From assembly GCF_016808095.1 (NCBI RefSeq), contig NC_068975.1, positions 28,757,501-28,821,500 on the forward strand: DNA of 64,000 nt, written 5' to 3'. The stretch comes from Vigna angularis. Taxonomy: Eukaryota > Streptophyta > Magnoliopsida > Fabales > Fabaceae. Positions 24,811 through 39,105 of the stretch are shown here, in pieces. A program made the translations under genes and the position numbers. The notes below the pieces were generated by a model. It was given only the letters and a program-made list of their open reading frames with translations, searched no databases and was not told where the DNA came from. How positions within the stretch are numbered: the stretch's first letter is position 1; each line of letters starts with the position of its first letter.

Positions 24811-26728
24811 TGTAAGACCTTGGAAATGCACCCAAAACCCTGATCAGACCATTTAAAACGCACTCCCAAACTCTGCACACTGACGCCAGGTGTCAAGAAC
24901 GGAAAGTTCGAAAATCAGTAGTGGAAGACAGGTGTTCGTATGAGAGTGCACGTTCGTTTTGCCTTGGGAAGAAAAAATGATTTTCTGAAACACTTCTTCC
25001 CACTCTCTGCATGCACCCTTCTTCCTCCTGAAAAACTGACTTTTCATTTCCTCCTCCTTCTCTCTAGAAAGCTTTCCTCTTCACTCTACTGTAATTCATT
25101 TTCCTCTTCTCCGATCAACTTTCAGAAACCATAGAAGTGATCCCGGCGTCCTAAGCTTTCTCTTAAACCGAACAAGTGCAAGTTTGAAGCTGGTAAGTTT
25201 CTTCCCTTAGTTGTTCGTTCTTAGGTTTCATGCCAAAACCAAGTTTTGGCTGCATGCAAGGGTGTAGTCTAAGTATTTCGATTTTCATGTGTTTAGATTA
25301 AGTTGGAATTGTTAAGTGATCGTGAGGATAGAAAGCTGTAAGCGGACGAACCAAAATCTTGCGTATAGAACGTTTCAGTCACGAATCCGGGTAAGGGAAG
25401 CTTATTAATTTAATTTATATGACTATGTGTTGCATGAACGTTCGTTGAATTGATTGGATATGAAAATTTGTGATGCTATGTTATGATGCATGAAATGTAT
25501 GAGATTTTTGTGATTTGATGATATAAGATATGATTATTTGAATATAGTATGATTGTAGATGGGTGAGACTATATGTTAAAATTGAAATTTGATAATATTG
25601 ACTATGATAAGAAATACCCCTTATGATTTTGTACGTACGTTACTGGACGGTCTTTGACCGTTCGGTTTTCCAGTGAAAATGATTTGGTAAGGGATTCTTT
25701 CATTCGGAAAGAATCCTAGTTGAGGACGAACACCCTCTTTTATTAGTGCTACGTTTGAGCGTTCGGCCAAACGTAGATGCCCGAGTGTTATGTAAGGAGT
25801 TGAGAAGTTTATAATTATACCTTTGGACACTTAGTCATTTCTAAATTCTATCTTCACCATCTCGTATTACCTTTAATTCTATTTTTATTATGAGTACAAG
25901 TCTGCGATGGGTCTCGACTCAAAGCGTTCGTTATGAGTGGCGCTCGGTCTTATACCGAAACGCTCGTCCTAGTATTAAATTACCAAACGGGTGGAAATAG
26001 CGTTCGTCCAAATTTCAGTAAATTCGTGTACCGCGTTCGGTCATTGACTGGCAGTCGGCTTTTATAATTAAATTATTCTCGGTATGGTCATCTAAACGTC
26101 TTGAGGATCTTTATCTATTTTGGATTCGGCCTAGAGCCTTCCTACTTAAATTATTCTTTGAGTAATGATTTGATCTTCCTAGAGTCAGTTCATTCAACTG
26201 ATTCGAGTAGAAAATGACGTTCGGTAAATCTGATGTGTCGGTTTTATTCGGTTCTGAAACGAGAATCTCTCGGTCTAGTTTTTCACGTTCGTCCTCGTTA
26301 TGAAGAGGGCTGAACGCTCGTTATTTTATGTAACTGTAATGAAAGACGAAAATGAGGTTAAAGTGAAGAATGATAATGAACGAACAGTATATGAGATGAA
26401 ATAATGATTGTGGATGTTTGAACGAGCGTTCCAGGGAGGAACGACTCATGTATGAATGAATATGGAATTTTGTAAAGTATGACTGTGGGCATGCTAATGC
26501 TGGCAGTTCATCCTGATGTTCCGTGAGTACTCGTCCTCACGTAGAGGAGGGTAGGTCATGTGTGGGAACGGCAGGAGGTCCTAATCCTTAGGGGTACTTT
26601 GGATAGGGCTAACCTCGGGTGGCAGCTGTTGAGTGTATCCCAGTTACTACATCACCCGGGTGCACGAACGCCTGTAGCTACACAGATTCATACAGTCCGG
26701 ACGGTCCGTCTAATGATATTTTTCGTAT

Positions 26729-26798
<70 letters not shown>

Positions 26799-27210
26799 AA
26801 CCATCCTTGTGTTGTTGAAATGTTTAATTTATATGTTGATGTGTGAATTAAATTACATAAGCTTACCCTTCGTTTTTCCTTGTGTTGTCTCGTCCTTGTA
26901 CGTCCGTTCTGTCATTGCAATGATCATCTGTGTGGATGTGAGCAGGAGGCGAGGCATTGCTAGAAGACGTTATCGAAGAAGAAAACCTGGTAGACGTGAA
27001 AGTCAAAGCCGAGCCCTAGAGCGTTCGTTTATTTTAGATGTTAGCTTTTTAGTTTTTGAACGTTCAGTTATTTGATTTTGTAAAACCGTTCGTCCGAACT
27101 TCTATTAGTTCTGAATTAATGTATGGAATTCTGTAATTAAAACCTATTGTTTTACTGTTAAATGTAATTAATTCTATTATATGGTGAATACTGTATTTTG
27201 GGATGTTACA
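24811..27210 (+). mobile_element. Solo LTR A (2400 bp)
   Basis: Begins TGTAAGACC and ends GATGTTACA, giving a TGTAA/TTACA inverted terminus, and is flanked by CATGT at 24806-24810 and 27211-27215. Neither primer site nor polyprotein is attached, so it fits a solo LTR left after LTR-LTR recombination. It is homologous to 44966-47354 in the opposite orientation; both are rich in CGTTCG/CGAACG words and share a GGAACGCTCGTT-like block and an AGGAGGTC block. An (AT)n tract at 26731-26796 is specific to this copy. Probably a Gypsy family with long LTRs, although no internal domain is present to prove it. Confidence 0.9.
26731..26796. repeat. (AT)n microsatellite inside solo LTR A, 66 bp
   Basis: Uninterrupted AT repeat absent from the corresponding place in the related LTR at 44966-47354, so it expanded after the copies separated. 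Confidence 0.95.
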
Positions 27211-27215
27211 CATGT

Positions 27216-27971
27216 CATTAATGTTGAGGTAGAGACACATTTTCTTAATTTAATTAAGATTTTTATAAAATATATATTTCAAGTGTTTTCTGTATATTCA
27301 TTATATATTGATTAAGAATAATTCTCTCAGAAAAAGCTCCTTAGGATCGTGACACAACGCAGATAAAGGTAAGACTTATACAACCGAAACAATTTTATAT
27401 GAGTTTTTGTGCGTTTTCTTATAATTAAAAGAATGTTAGTGGGGATAATTTTTAAACGCTAATTCCAATACTCAATTCAAAATTACATTTAATTCAATAT
27501 TATTTGTAACCAAATATTTAAAATAGATAACAAGGCGTGGCGTCAAAAGACTGTACCGAAGCTTCTTTGGATAAAATGAAGGTCTCAAGGTTCTGCTGCA
27601 TCCAATAATCAAAAGAGAAACACGGAAAACAAATACACAAACACAAACTACACATTTTCCACCACTAGCAATGACCTTATCAACATTTTTACAAAAATAA
27701 AAATAAAAATTATAATTAAAATTAGTCTTTTGATAAGATAATTAGAAAGATTCTTCCACATTATTTTTTTATATCAGATTTTTAATTTTTTTTACTAAAT
27801 ACATATTGATAAACGTTATATTTTTTTAAAAGTGAATATATAAATGTATTTGTTCTTAAACATATTAAAAAAACACATTCGAATGAGTTTCTCATTTTTG
27901 GAATAACCTACATTTATGTTTATTGAGATAATATCGATATATAATTACTAATTTTAACCGTTTGATATTAT
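27216..27971. other. AT-rich spacer between solo LTR A and a MULE
   Basis: Nothing recognisable as a gene or repeat end. Confidence 0.5.
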
Positions 27972-27980
27972 AATTATTAT

Positions 27981-29339
27981 GATTTAATTATTCTAGAGAT
28001 CCCTATTTGGGATGAGATTTCAAATTGTTTTTCTTTTCGAGTTTCAATTAAATTTTTATTTTGTGAAAATTATAACAATTACACCCCTGTCATTAAATTG
28101 GACCAAACACTGTTATAATTAGGTTGAAGTGGCATAGTCATCTTAGTTTTTAAATGACCTAGTAGACATAGGGCATTATGTGGATTTTAGTTGTTTTCAA
28201 ATAAAAAAATTAGGAAAAAGTTGAGAAAACTTCTATTTTTTTATGAATCCTTAATTGCTTCCATCCCTAATAAAAGAGGAAAATTTTGTTCTGCCTCTTC
28301 TTCAAAGGTGTTAGTTGTTTTGAAGTAAGAGAGGTTTGAAGATGATCCATGTTCGTCTTACTCATGTATTAGGGATTGAATTTGTTTGTCTTGCGTAAGG
28401 AAAATGAACTGATGCTAGCTGCGATTCTGAACTTTCTCTGTTTTCTAAGTTTATGATTGGGTCCTCTGCAGGTTTCCATGGCTGCAATTTGGTTGGCGTC
28501 ACGTGGAGAATGGAAGACGAAAGGGTTCCTCGTGGTGGCTCTTGTAGCGTAATTTTAGTGCTGCGAACAGATCTCAACTTTAAGGTTTAATTAGGTTTCT
28601 AAAATTTGGGGGTTGCAATGCGAAAATGTTCGCAATCTGGGTTCTTTGAATGTCGCGATTAGGGCTCGCGAAGGCTACTCGCTTAATTTTCCTGCAATTT
28701 GCCATAGAGATGAACAAGGATGAATAAACCTGGTTCTAGATTAAGGTTCCATGATGGACTTGTGGTTATGGTTGATGCTCGTACAATTATTGTGACTTGG
28801 ATGAATTAGGTTTCGAGTGGATTATTTTCAGGTTTTCTTCTTTCTATCCTCTGCAGGTTGATGAAGATGATGAAGATGGAGAAGAAGCAGTGGCGCAATG
28901 AGATGAACAACACAAGGTGGGGGTTGGCAATCACTAATTGCTCAATACCTTTTTCCCAATTCTTAATTCGAATAAATTCAATTTCTAATTCGAATAAATT
29001 CAATTTCTAATTTGAACAAATTCAATCCCTAATTTGAACGAATTCAATTCCTAATTTCTAAATTCATTCCCAATGTTTAATTCATTTTTTCAAATTTCTT
29101 TTTAAAAAAAATAAAAAAGACGCATCAAAGTCAGAATCAAGTACACCAAATAATGAAGTCCATATCATTTAAAAACGAAGATGATCATGTCACATCAACC
29201 TAATTATAACGCCGTTTGATACAATTTGGGGTGTAATTGTTGTAATTTTCACATAATAAGAATGCAATTGAGACGTTAAAAAGAAAAAGATCAATTTGAG
29301 ATTTCCATTCAAAATAGGGACCTGGGGAATTATTAAACC
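27981..29339. mobile_element. MULE with long terminal inverted repeats (Pack-MULE-like)
   Basis: Left tip GATTTAATTATTC and right tip GAATTATTAAACC are inverted repeats that continue for about 250 bp per side with good similarity (for example GTGAAAATTATAACAATTAC against its complement near 29240). The 9-bp target duplication AATTATTAT is exact (27972-27980 and 29340-29348), diagnostic of Mutator-like elements. The middle (about 28300-28960) is less AT-rich and has two CTCTGCAG sequences resembling splice acceptors at about 28465 and 28850, consistent with captured host gene pieces. No transposase frame is present, and the short internal frames were not identified. Confidence 0.9.
28964..29073. 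repeat. 22-bp minisatellite inside the MULE, 5 units
   Basis: Five tandem units of about 22 bp start at 28964, 28986, 29008, 29030 and 29052. Each begins TAATT and carries an AAATTCAAT-like core; the last unit is degenerate. Confidence 0.85.
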
Positions 29340-29540
29340 AATTATTATTTATAATGAAATATTATTATGTTATTATTAACTACACCATTATTATATATTT
29401 TGATGTAAGTATTGTTTCAATAAAAACATAAATTTATGATTTATGTTTACTCTATAAATATAACTAGTTTATAAAAAAAAATTTAACTATCGTTGAAATC
29501 TCGTCACCGTTCTTTGAATCCAACTCAAAATTCCAATAAG

Positions 29541-29684
<144 letters not shown>

Positions 29685-30838
29685 TTTTGCTCATATATAT
29701 ATATATATATATATATAAAAGTTCACATTAAATTATTTTGTGAGAGTAATTTTTGGAAGAACATGCAAGTTAATATTTTCTGTAATTGTAGAGGTACCTT
29801 CCACCTGATCCAACTTTTAATTTCTTTTACCACGAAACTTCCAATTGGATTCCTGTCAACGAATAGAAACTGTGGTGAGAAACGACTAAGATATCACACA
29901 GTAATAATCTAACCGTATTTTATATGAAAAAAATGAATTAGTTTAAATTAATTTATATATATTTATTAAAATGATCACTTCCCTTATTTAAGATTGTTAA
30001 TTTTAAACTAATTTTAATTCATGAAAAAACTTTATTTTATATTTTATTATAAGTGTTTATTGAAAAATGCATTTAAACATGAGGACTTACTATATTATCA
30101 AAACTTTATGCAGAATTTGGTTTTTATAGATCTAACAACTGAATATCTGAAGTTAAAGATATTTTAAAAACTATCATTAAACAAAACAAAAGTACTAAAA
30201 TATTTGTGTATATTTAAGAATATAAAAAGTGTATTTATTTTTTTTGTTACAGACACCCACATGCATTAGAATATATAGTACATGGAAAAAAGGTTGTAGT
30301 ATGAACGGAGAAAGCCTCAATATTTGATTTTTGAGACTATAAAAAATGATGGCAATTCAGAATATTTCTTTCACATACAACTTCAAAGTATTCTCAATCT
30401 GAAATAATTGTCTCCATCACTTACAAATTATAGTTGTTGGATTTTGTTATGAATTTAGAATTGAATGCCTGGTTGAGTATATACAGAGTTGAATCACTTT
30501 TTGTTTCAACTTTTACAGTATTCTGAAATGAATGCTTGAAAAACAATAACCCTATTAAAAGGTTTTATTACTAAATAGAATTACAAATGTAGAGTAATGA
30601 AATTCAACATTAATTAGTGTAGGCTAAACCATGTGATTTGGTAATGCACTCATTATCGTCCAACAAACCTCATCAATTCTTAGTGATTAGAGATTTCAAG
30701 TTCATAAGATTTATAAGATCATCCATATACTAAATAATCTATGTTTACTTTTTCTTACATATATAAATTCATCAAATCAAGAACAATACTACAAACAGAA
30801 TTATTGATTGACTTGTCATAAAATAAACTTGTAACAAG

Positions 30839-30840
<2 letters not shown>

Positions 30841-30902
<62 letters not shown>
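30841..30902. repeat. (AT)n microsatellite, 62 bp
   Basis: Uninterrupted AT repeat. Confidence 0.97.
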
Positions 30903-30905
<3 letters not shown>

Positions 30906-31932
30906 CCAACACTTCTTCTGTTTGGTTTGCGGGGTAAAAAGGAAATGCAGATTGTATAGCTATAAAATTTGTGTGGAAACTTATGGGTAGCAAAATTAGC
31001 TATAGGATAATAGGTTTGGCCAATGAGGAACTCATTGAATGAAATTAATTTATTTCAGTGATATCAATATATTAAATCGTTTATATGAATATAGTTTTAT
31101 GAAATTTGCAATCTAATTACCGAATCACGTGATATCATTTCGATTATTATTTATGTAAAATTGTAAATAATTGAAATATTTATGGGGATTGATTGTATAG
31201 TTAATTAAAATTTACTTATATTTAAAAATCAATTGTAGTACATCTATTTGTAATAGACGTAGGTTCTAAGGATTAAATTTTATAAAAAATGAAGTTAATA
31301 AATCTATGTTTTAAATCAGTTAAGATTAAAATAAGTTTTAAAATATTTAGCGATTAAAAAAAGATTAAGGATGATTCAAGGAATTGCGTTTTTTTTTACT
31401 TGGATGGGTATCTCGTAATAATTCACTAGAATATAGATTTAGAAGTTGAGGGCTTGAAGATGGGCAGTATTTTCTTACTTCTATTAAATATTCTTCAAAT
31501 TAGTAATTTTTAAATTACTATAAAGTTAATTTCTTAATATTATTTGCTATATAAATCTTTAAAAAAAATGTGGGCAGACATGAAACTTATATTATCTTAA
31601 TTAAAATGATTATACTTTCTATGTTAGAAATGAAGATATTTTACCTTAACCAAAAATGGAACAACTACGTTTTATTACCTTAAAAATAAGCTCTTTTTCG
31701 TCTGGCACGGGACAACACGACTTCGCCCATGATCTTTTCTCATAATATATTTGACAGTGTTTAAAATAAATTAATATTAATTAGTTAAAAATATATTCTT
31801 AATCTCTAATAAAAATATCTTTCCTAATAATATTTTCACACATTAACCTTTTAAAATATATTTTTAACTTTTGTAAATTAAAAGAGTTTTGATTTTGATG
31901 GCTAAAAAAATCAGATTTAATTATTCATGTTG

Positions 31933-33709
31933 TGTAACATCCCAATATCTCACGCTGGATAATTCATAATTTATATATTGTAACATTACATTTACGGTAA
32001 TATCCCGTAATCTCACACTTATAAATTCATAGTTAATATATGTCTACACATGTTTTAAACTCAGATTTCAACTATAAACTCATAAATATAATTCGAATTC
32101 TTCTAACTTATTCTTCTGTCTCTCTCTTCATTGGCATTGGATCAGACGACAATCCTTCATCTGCTCCCGTATAACGAATTATACGATTATCGCACATACC
32201 CAAACACAAAACAAACACAAACAAGTAGGGTGAGTTAACATGCAACAAATCATTTAAAACATGTATAATTACCTTGATATAAACATCATATAATAATTAT
32301 GTTCGACACCCTCATACCACAATTCCTATTAGACACTCGTCTCACAATACCCAATAGACACCACAATACCCAATAGACACTCATCCGGATGATACGTTGA
32401 TGAGCGGTCACGGGAGGTTATGCACTTGGAATGACTTCTACTTCTTCTTACAAATACACTTCCAAAATACTTCATACCATTCACAAGGTTAGTCCCCTCA
32501 CTATGTCCAAAACCGGCACATAGACCAGGACCTCCTGCTCCTCTCACCACATAATTCATCCCTCTCTACTTGAGACTAGATGATTATTAGAGTATCAGGA
32601 TAACCTCCAACTACGGGACCCTCAACATCAACATATACACAAATACCATAATATTACTGAATCTCTCCACGAGACTCATGCCATACTCATATTCCTCAAC
32701 TCACATTATACCCCTACAAAATCTCCCCATAATACTCATAACATGTTCAGATGCATAAATTCAAATGCAATATAATAAAATACAATCATCACATAATCAC
32801 ACAAACTCAATATATTGCATAATAATTTAACAGTACTCAATCTGTTCAATAGGATTTAAGTTAAAAACTTGTCGAGTAGACTTCCAGGAAAGAGAGGTGC
32901 GTCACAATGGACAACTTAAGTACCAAGTCTTTCCTTAGCCAAAGTGTTCCTCAACTAGTTTTTAACAAATTTCTTATTTACAGATTCAAAACAACAGCAT
33001 ATAATATTTATACCGAATTTCAACATAGATAAACATACAGTAAACATTAACAATATTCACACAGAATTTCAATATATGAATAGTAATAAAATAATACTAA
33101 ATCATAATATAAAATCATAGAACTATTAAATCATAAAAAAAAAACATAGAAAGGTTAGCTCCCCTACCTCTATTCCAGACTTAATCTCCTGCTCCGAATT
33201 TGTTTCCCCCGAAACCCTTCAGAACCTCTACTCTTCTTGCAACTAAAAATTTCTCTCTAACTCTTTCTTCTCTATTTCTCAAGCTCTCACTTGATTTCTC
33301 TTCTCTTGGTGCAAAATACCCTTCCCTCCCATGGCTATTTATAGTAAAAAAAATTTACTATTCATTAATATTTTAATATTATTTATTATTTTAATATTAT
33401 TTAAAAATAATATTTCAATCATTTTCTCACCAAATCTGATCCTAATTTCTACCTACTACTTTCTTTCATGCTAAGAAATCTTAATGCTGAAAATTTATTT
33501 TTACTATTTACTTTTTACTATTTACTATTTACTTTTTACTATTCAATTTAAAAAAATTTACTAAATAAGTTACCAAAAATTTGAACCTCTCCTTCTAAAA
33601 TTACTATAATTTTATATCCAAAATTTACATTTTTCTATCCACTAAAATTATTATTACTAATAAAATGCTAAAATTTACTACTATAAATATTTTTTTTATG
33701 GGTCTTACA
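31933..33709 (-). mobile_element. Solo LTR C (1777 bp, minus strand)
   Basis: On the plus strand it reads TGTAACATCCC to GGTCTTACA, so on the minus strand it starts TGTAAGACCC and ends GGGATGTTACA, the same ends as solo LTR A. TGTTG flanks both sides (31928-31932 and 33710-33714). No primer site or polyprotein is present. The segment around 33600-33709 closely matches the end of the LTR at 57888-60431, placing both in one family. A block with GACCTCCTGCTCCTCTC and CTCTACTTGAGA is shared with solo LTR B. Confidence 0.9.
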
Positions 33710-33956
33710 TGTTGAACGGGATCGAATATGATTACCTTATTTACATCAATTAAAAATCCGTCAAATAAATTTTATTTATTTTTAAATGTAAATATCAATG
33801 TCTAAAGTAACTATTTCAAATTTTAACGATGACAATTTTAAGAAAAATTGTGAACAAAATTAAAATTAACTTATTTTATAAAAATAAAAAAAATAAAGAA
33901 CAACATAAAATCTATTATTTTAGCTATTATTTTAGATACTAAAGTTTTATATAAAC

Positions 33957-35350
33957 GTAACATCTCATTTTAACATTATAAAACTATTAAAATATAACGT
34001 TACTAATATGATAATGAAATTACATGAAAACAAAGTTACAAGAAGATAATGGATCTATCTCTATAGATTCATTTACCAACTTATATGCTTCGCCCTAATC
34101 CCTTGCTGGAACAACGAAAAAGATTATCTTTCTAAACTCACACCATTTAAGTGATTATCGCAAAAAGAAAACAACACATAACAAACAACAAAAGCAAAAG
34201 TAAACTAGAATCCAAACAATTAACTATATATATAAACATTTAAACATTATACACATGATATACATAACACACCAATCAACTAAACATTTTATGCATGACC
34301 ATACTTTGACCAGACTGTCCGAACTTAGAATGAATGTCGAACTATGGCGGCTTATGCATTTGTGGTGACTTCTACTACTTTGCTAAGCCATTATCAATGG
34401 GTTTCACCCTCCACTCTCACGAGATTAGTCTGTTTCACGCCTTAGATCAAACTGGAAGCACCCAAGACTAAGACCTCCTACTACTCTCACCACATGTGTC
34501 AAACCTTTCTATTTGAGAATGTATGACCATTAGAGTGTCAAGATAACCCCCAATACTGAGCTCTCTACATTCAGTCTAATGATACTTGAAACTACGCCAC
34601 GAAGTTCCACCTTGGAACTAACTTTCATAACTTTGAAACCATTGATATCACTTTCACACCTATTTTCAATTCATATTATAAATCAATTCATACTTCACAA
34701 TAACTATTATAAACCAATCATTCAAACAATCGCATATATTCAATACACCTTAAGAACTTTATAAAAACTTACTTGAAAATATGATATTTTAGCTCAACCA
34801 CCAAGTCTGTTTGCTAAGTTAAAAGTGTCTGTCAGCCCACTCGCTTAGCTACCATGACTCGCTCTACGAATACAGAAACAGTGAGTTTTGCTCGCTTAGC
34901 GGATACACTTGGTCAACTAGATTTCATAATTCTATAGCACAAAAAATGCAGAATTTTCACCCTTCAACCACTCATGACCTATCTTATGTTTCTTTCTCAA
35001 CTTCTAACACTCCTAGATTATATTCTAAACTAAAATGGACCTAAACAAATGTGTATCATCCAACTTAAACTAGTTCTTAGCTGTTTTACAACAAAATTTT
35101 AACTTAAAAACTTAAACAACTAAAACCTTACCATATAGACCAAAATTTAATACTACAAGTTCTAGCTCATTTTTTATCAACTTAGGGACTCTAACAAGTC
35201 ATAAATGACTTACCAATACTCTCAAGAATGACCATTTTGACACAAAATTTAAAATTCAAAATCTCACTAGTTCAAACCCCTAAAATACACTTAAACAACT
35301 TTGCAAATACTCCAAAATGACTACCACTTAATTCTAACACATATATCAAC
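33957..35350 (-). mobile_element. Decayed LTR fragment of the same superfamily
   Basis: Starts with ACGTAACATCTCA, resembling the TGTAACATCCC terminus. It contains diverged versions of blocks seen in solo LTR C: GATTATCGCA followed by an AAACAACA-rich stretch near 34155, CTTATGCATTTGTGGTGACTTC near 34353, and GACCTCCTACTACTCTCACC near 34475. The other end and the target duplication were not found, so the limits are approximate. The short frame near 34579-34764 is not a gene. Confidence 0.6.
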
Positions 35351-35430
35351 TAATTTTTCTAATTTAAATATTGTATTTATAAGCCAATTATGTATTGTAT
35401 CTATTTCTAACATTGTGTAAGAAGTTTTAT

Positions 35431-36400
35431 CTAACTCTAGGTGGAAGGATTTTATGAATGAGGAAATGAGATATTTATAAAGAGTGAGAATTTATAGATA
35501 GTTTAGTTGGAAAGAAACCAGTAGGATGTCGATGAGTGTATACTATGAAATTTAATCTAAATAGTGTAGTTAAGAGTTTTAAAGCTATATTAGGGGTAAA
35601 GAGTTTCAATAATAAACTTAACACAATTTTAGTATTGTTATATCTATTTGTAAATATTAGTTGGTCCTTAAAACAATTTAAGGTGAAAAATATCTTCTTA
35701 CACTAGGAATTATTTGATGAAGTTTATAAGCAGTTGCCAAAATGACGTGGAATCCCAAATACACGCAAAAAAAAAAGGTATGCAAGTTTAAAAAAATTGT
35801 ATAGACTAGAGCAATAACTAAAAGTATGATTTGGTAGATTCACTGAGACAACATTTGTTTTTGGATGTAATCACTATCATACATTGTTTCTAAAGAAAGA
35901 ACAAGTAAATTTTACAACTTTTATTTTAAAAGGAATTTGATATGAAAGATCTTAGATGTTTGAAGAACTTTTTTGGAATTAAGACCTCGAGATTAATATC
36001 GACTATTCTTTTCTCTATAAAGAAATGTATGTAATGAATTTATTGAAAGAAACTTCGATGACAATTAATAAAACAATAATTTTTTTAATTGAAGGAGAAT
36101 TGAAGTTGTGTACTAAAAAATATTAGACTTCAACCAACATCGAAATATGTCAAAGATTTATAGAGAGATTGACGTATCTGCCACATACTAAACCAAATTT
36201 AAGTTATGATCTTAGTTTGGTTAGTTAATTCAAACACAATTTAGGTGAAAAATATATGGACGTTATTATACAAATTTTAAGATACATAAAAGTTAATTTT
36301 AGAAAAGGAGTTTTGTTCAAGAAGAACTCTAATAATAAGAATGTGATAATTTAGTGATACAAACTAAAATCTTGATGATAAAAGATCAAACCTCTATACT
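35431..36400 (+). pseudogene. Copia reverse transcriptase relic
   Basis: Across several frames the plus strand encodes recognisable steps of a Copia RT: WKDFMNEEMRYL (about 35433), GKKPVG plus VYT (about 35512), ILVLLYL...SWSLKQFKVKN (about 35630-35690), a VCKFKKIVY box (about 35778), MKDLRCLKNFFGIK (about 35945), and ERLTYLPHTKPNLSYDLSLVS followed by ILRYIK (about 36160-36290). Many stops and frameshifts intervene, and the catalytic YVDD block is not recognisable. The order matches the RT/RNase H region of Copia pol. The gene is dead and no LTRs could be assigned to it. Confidence 0.8.
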
Positions 36401-38940
<2,540 letters not shown>

Positions 38941-39105
38941 TTTCTGTCTCTTTTTATATCTTTTGTAATAATAAAAAGTGGTAGAATTTAGAGGCACACT
39001 TCCTTTTGAGTTCGCAGCACAAAGCAAGATCTCCAAAAAAAAAAATTAAAAAAAGGAAGAATATGTGCCACGCTGATATATAGCCGAAGCAATCCACGAA
39101 AATCA

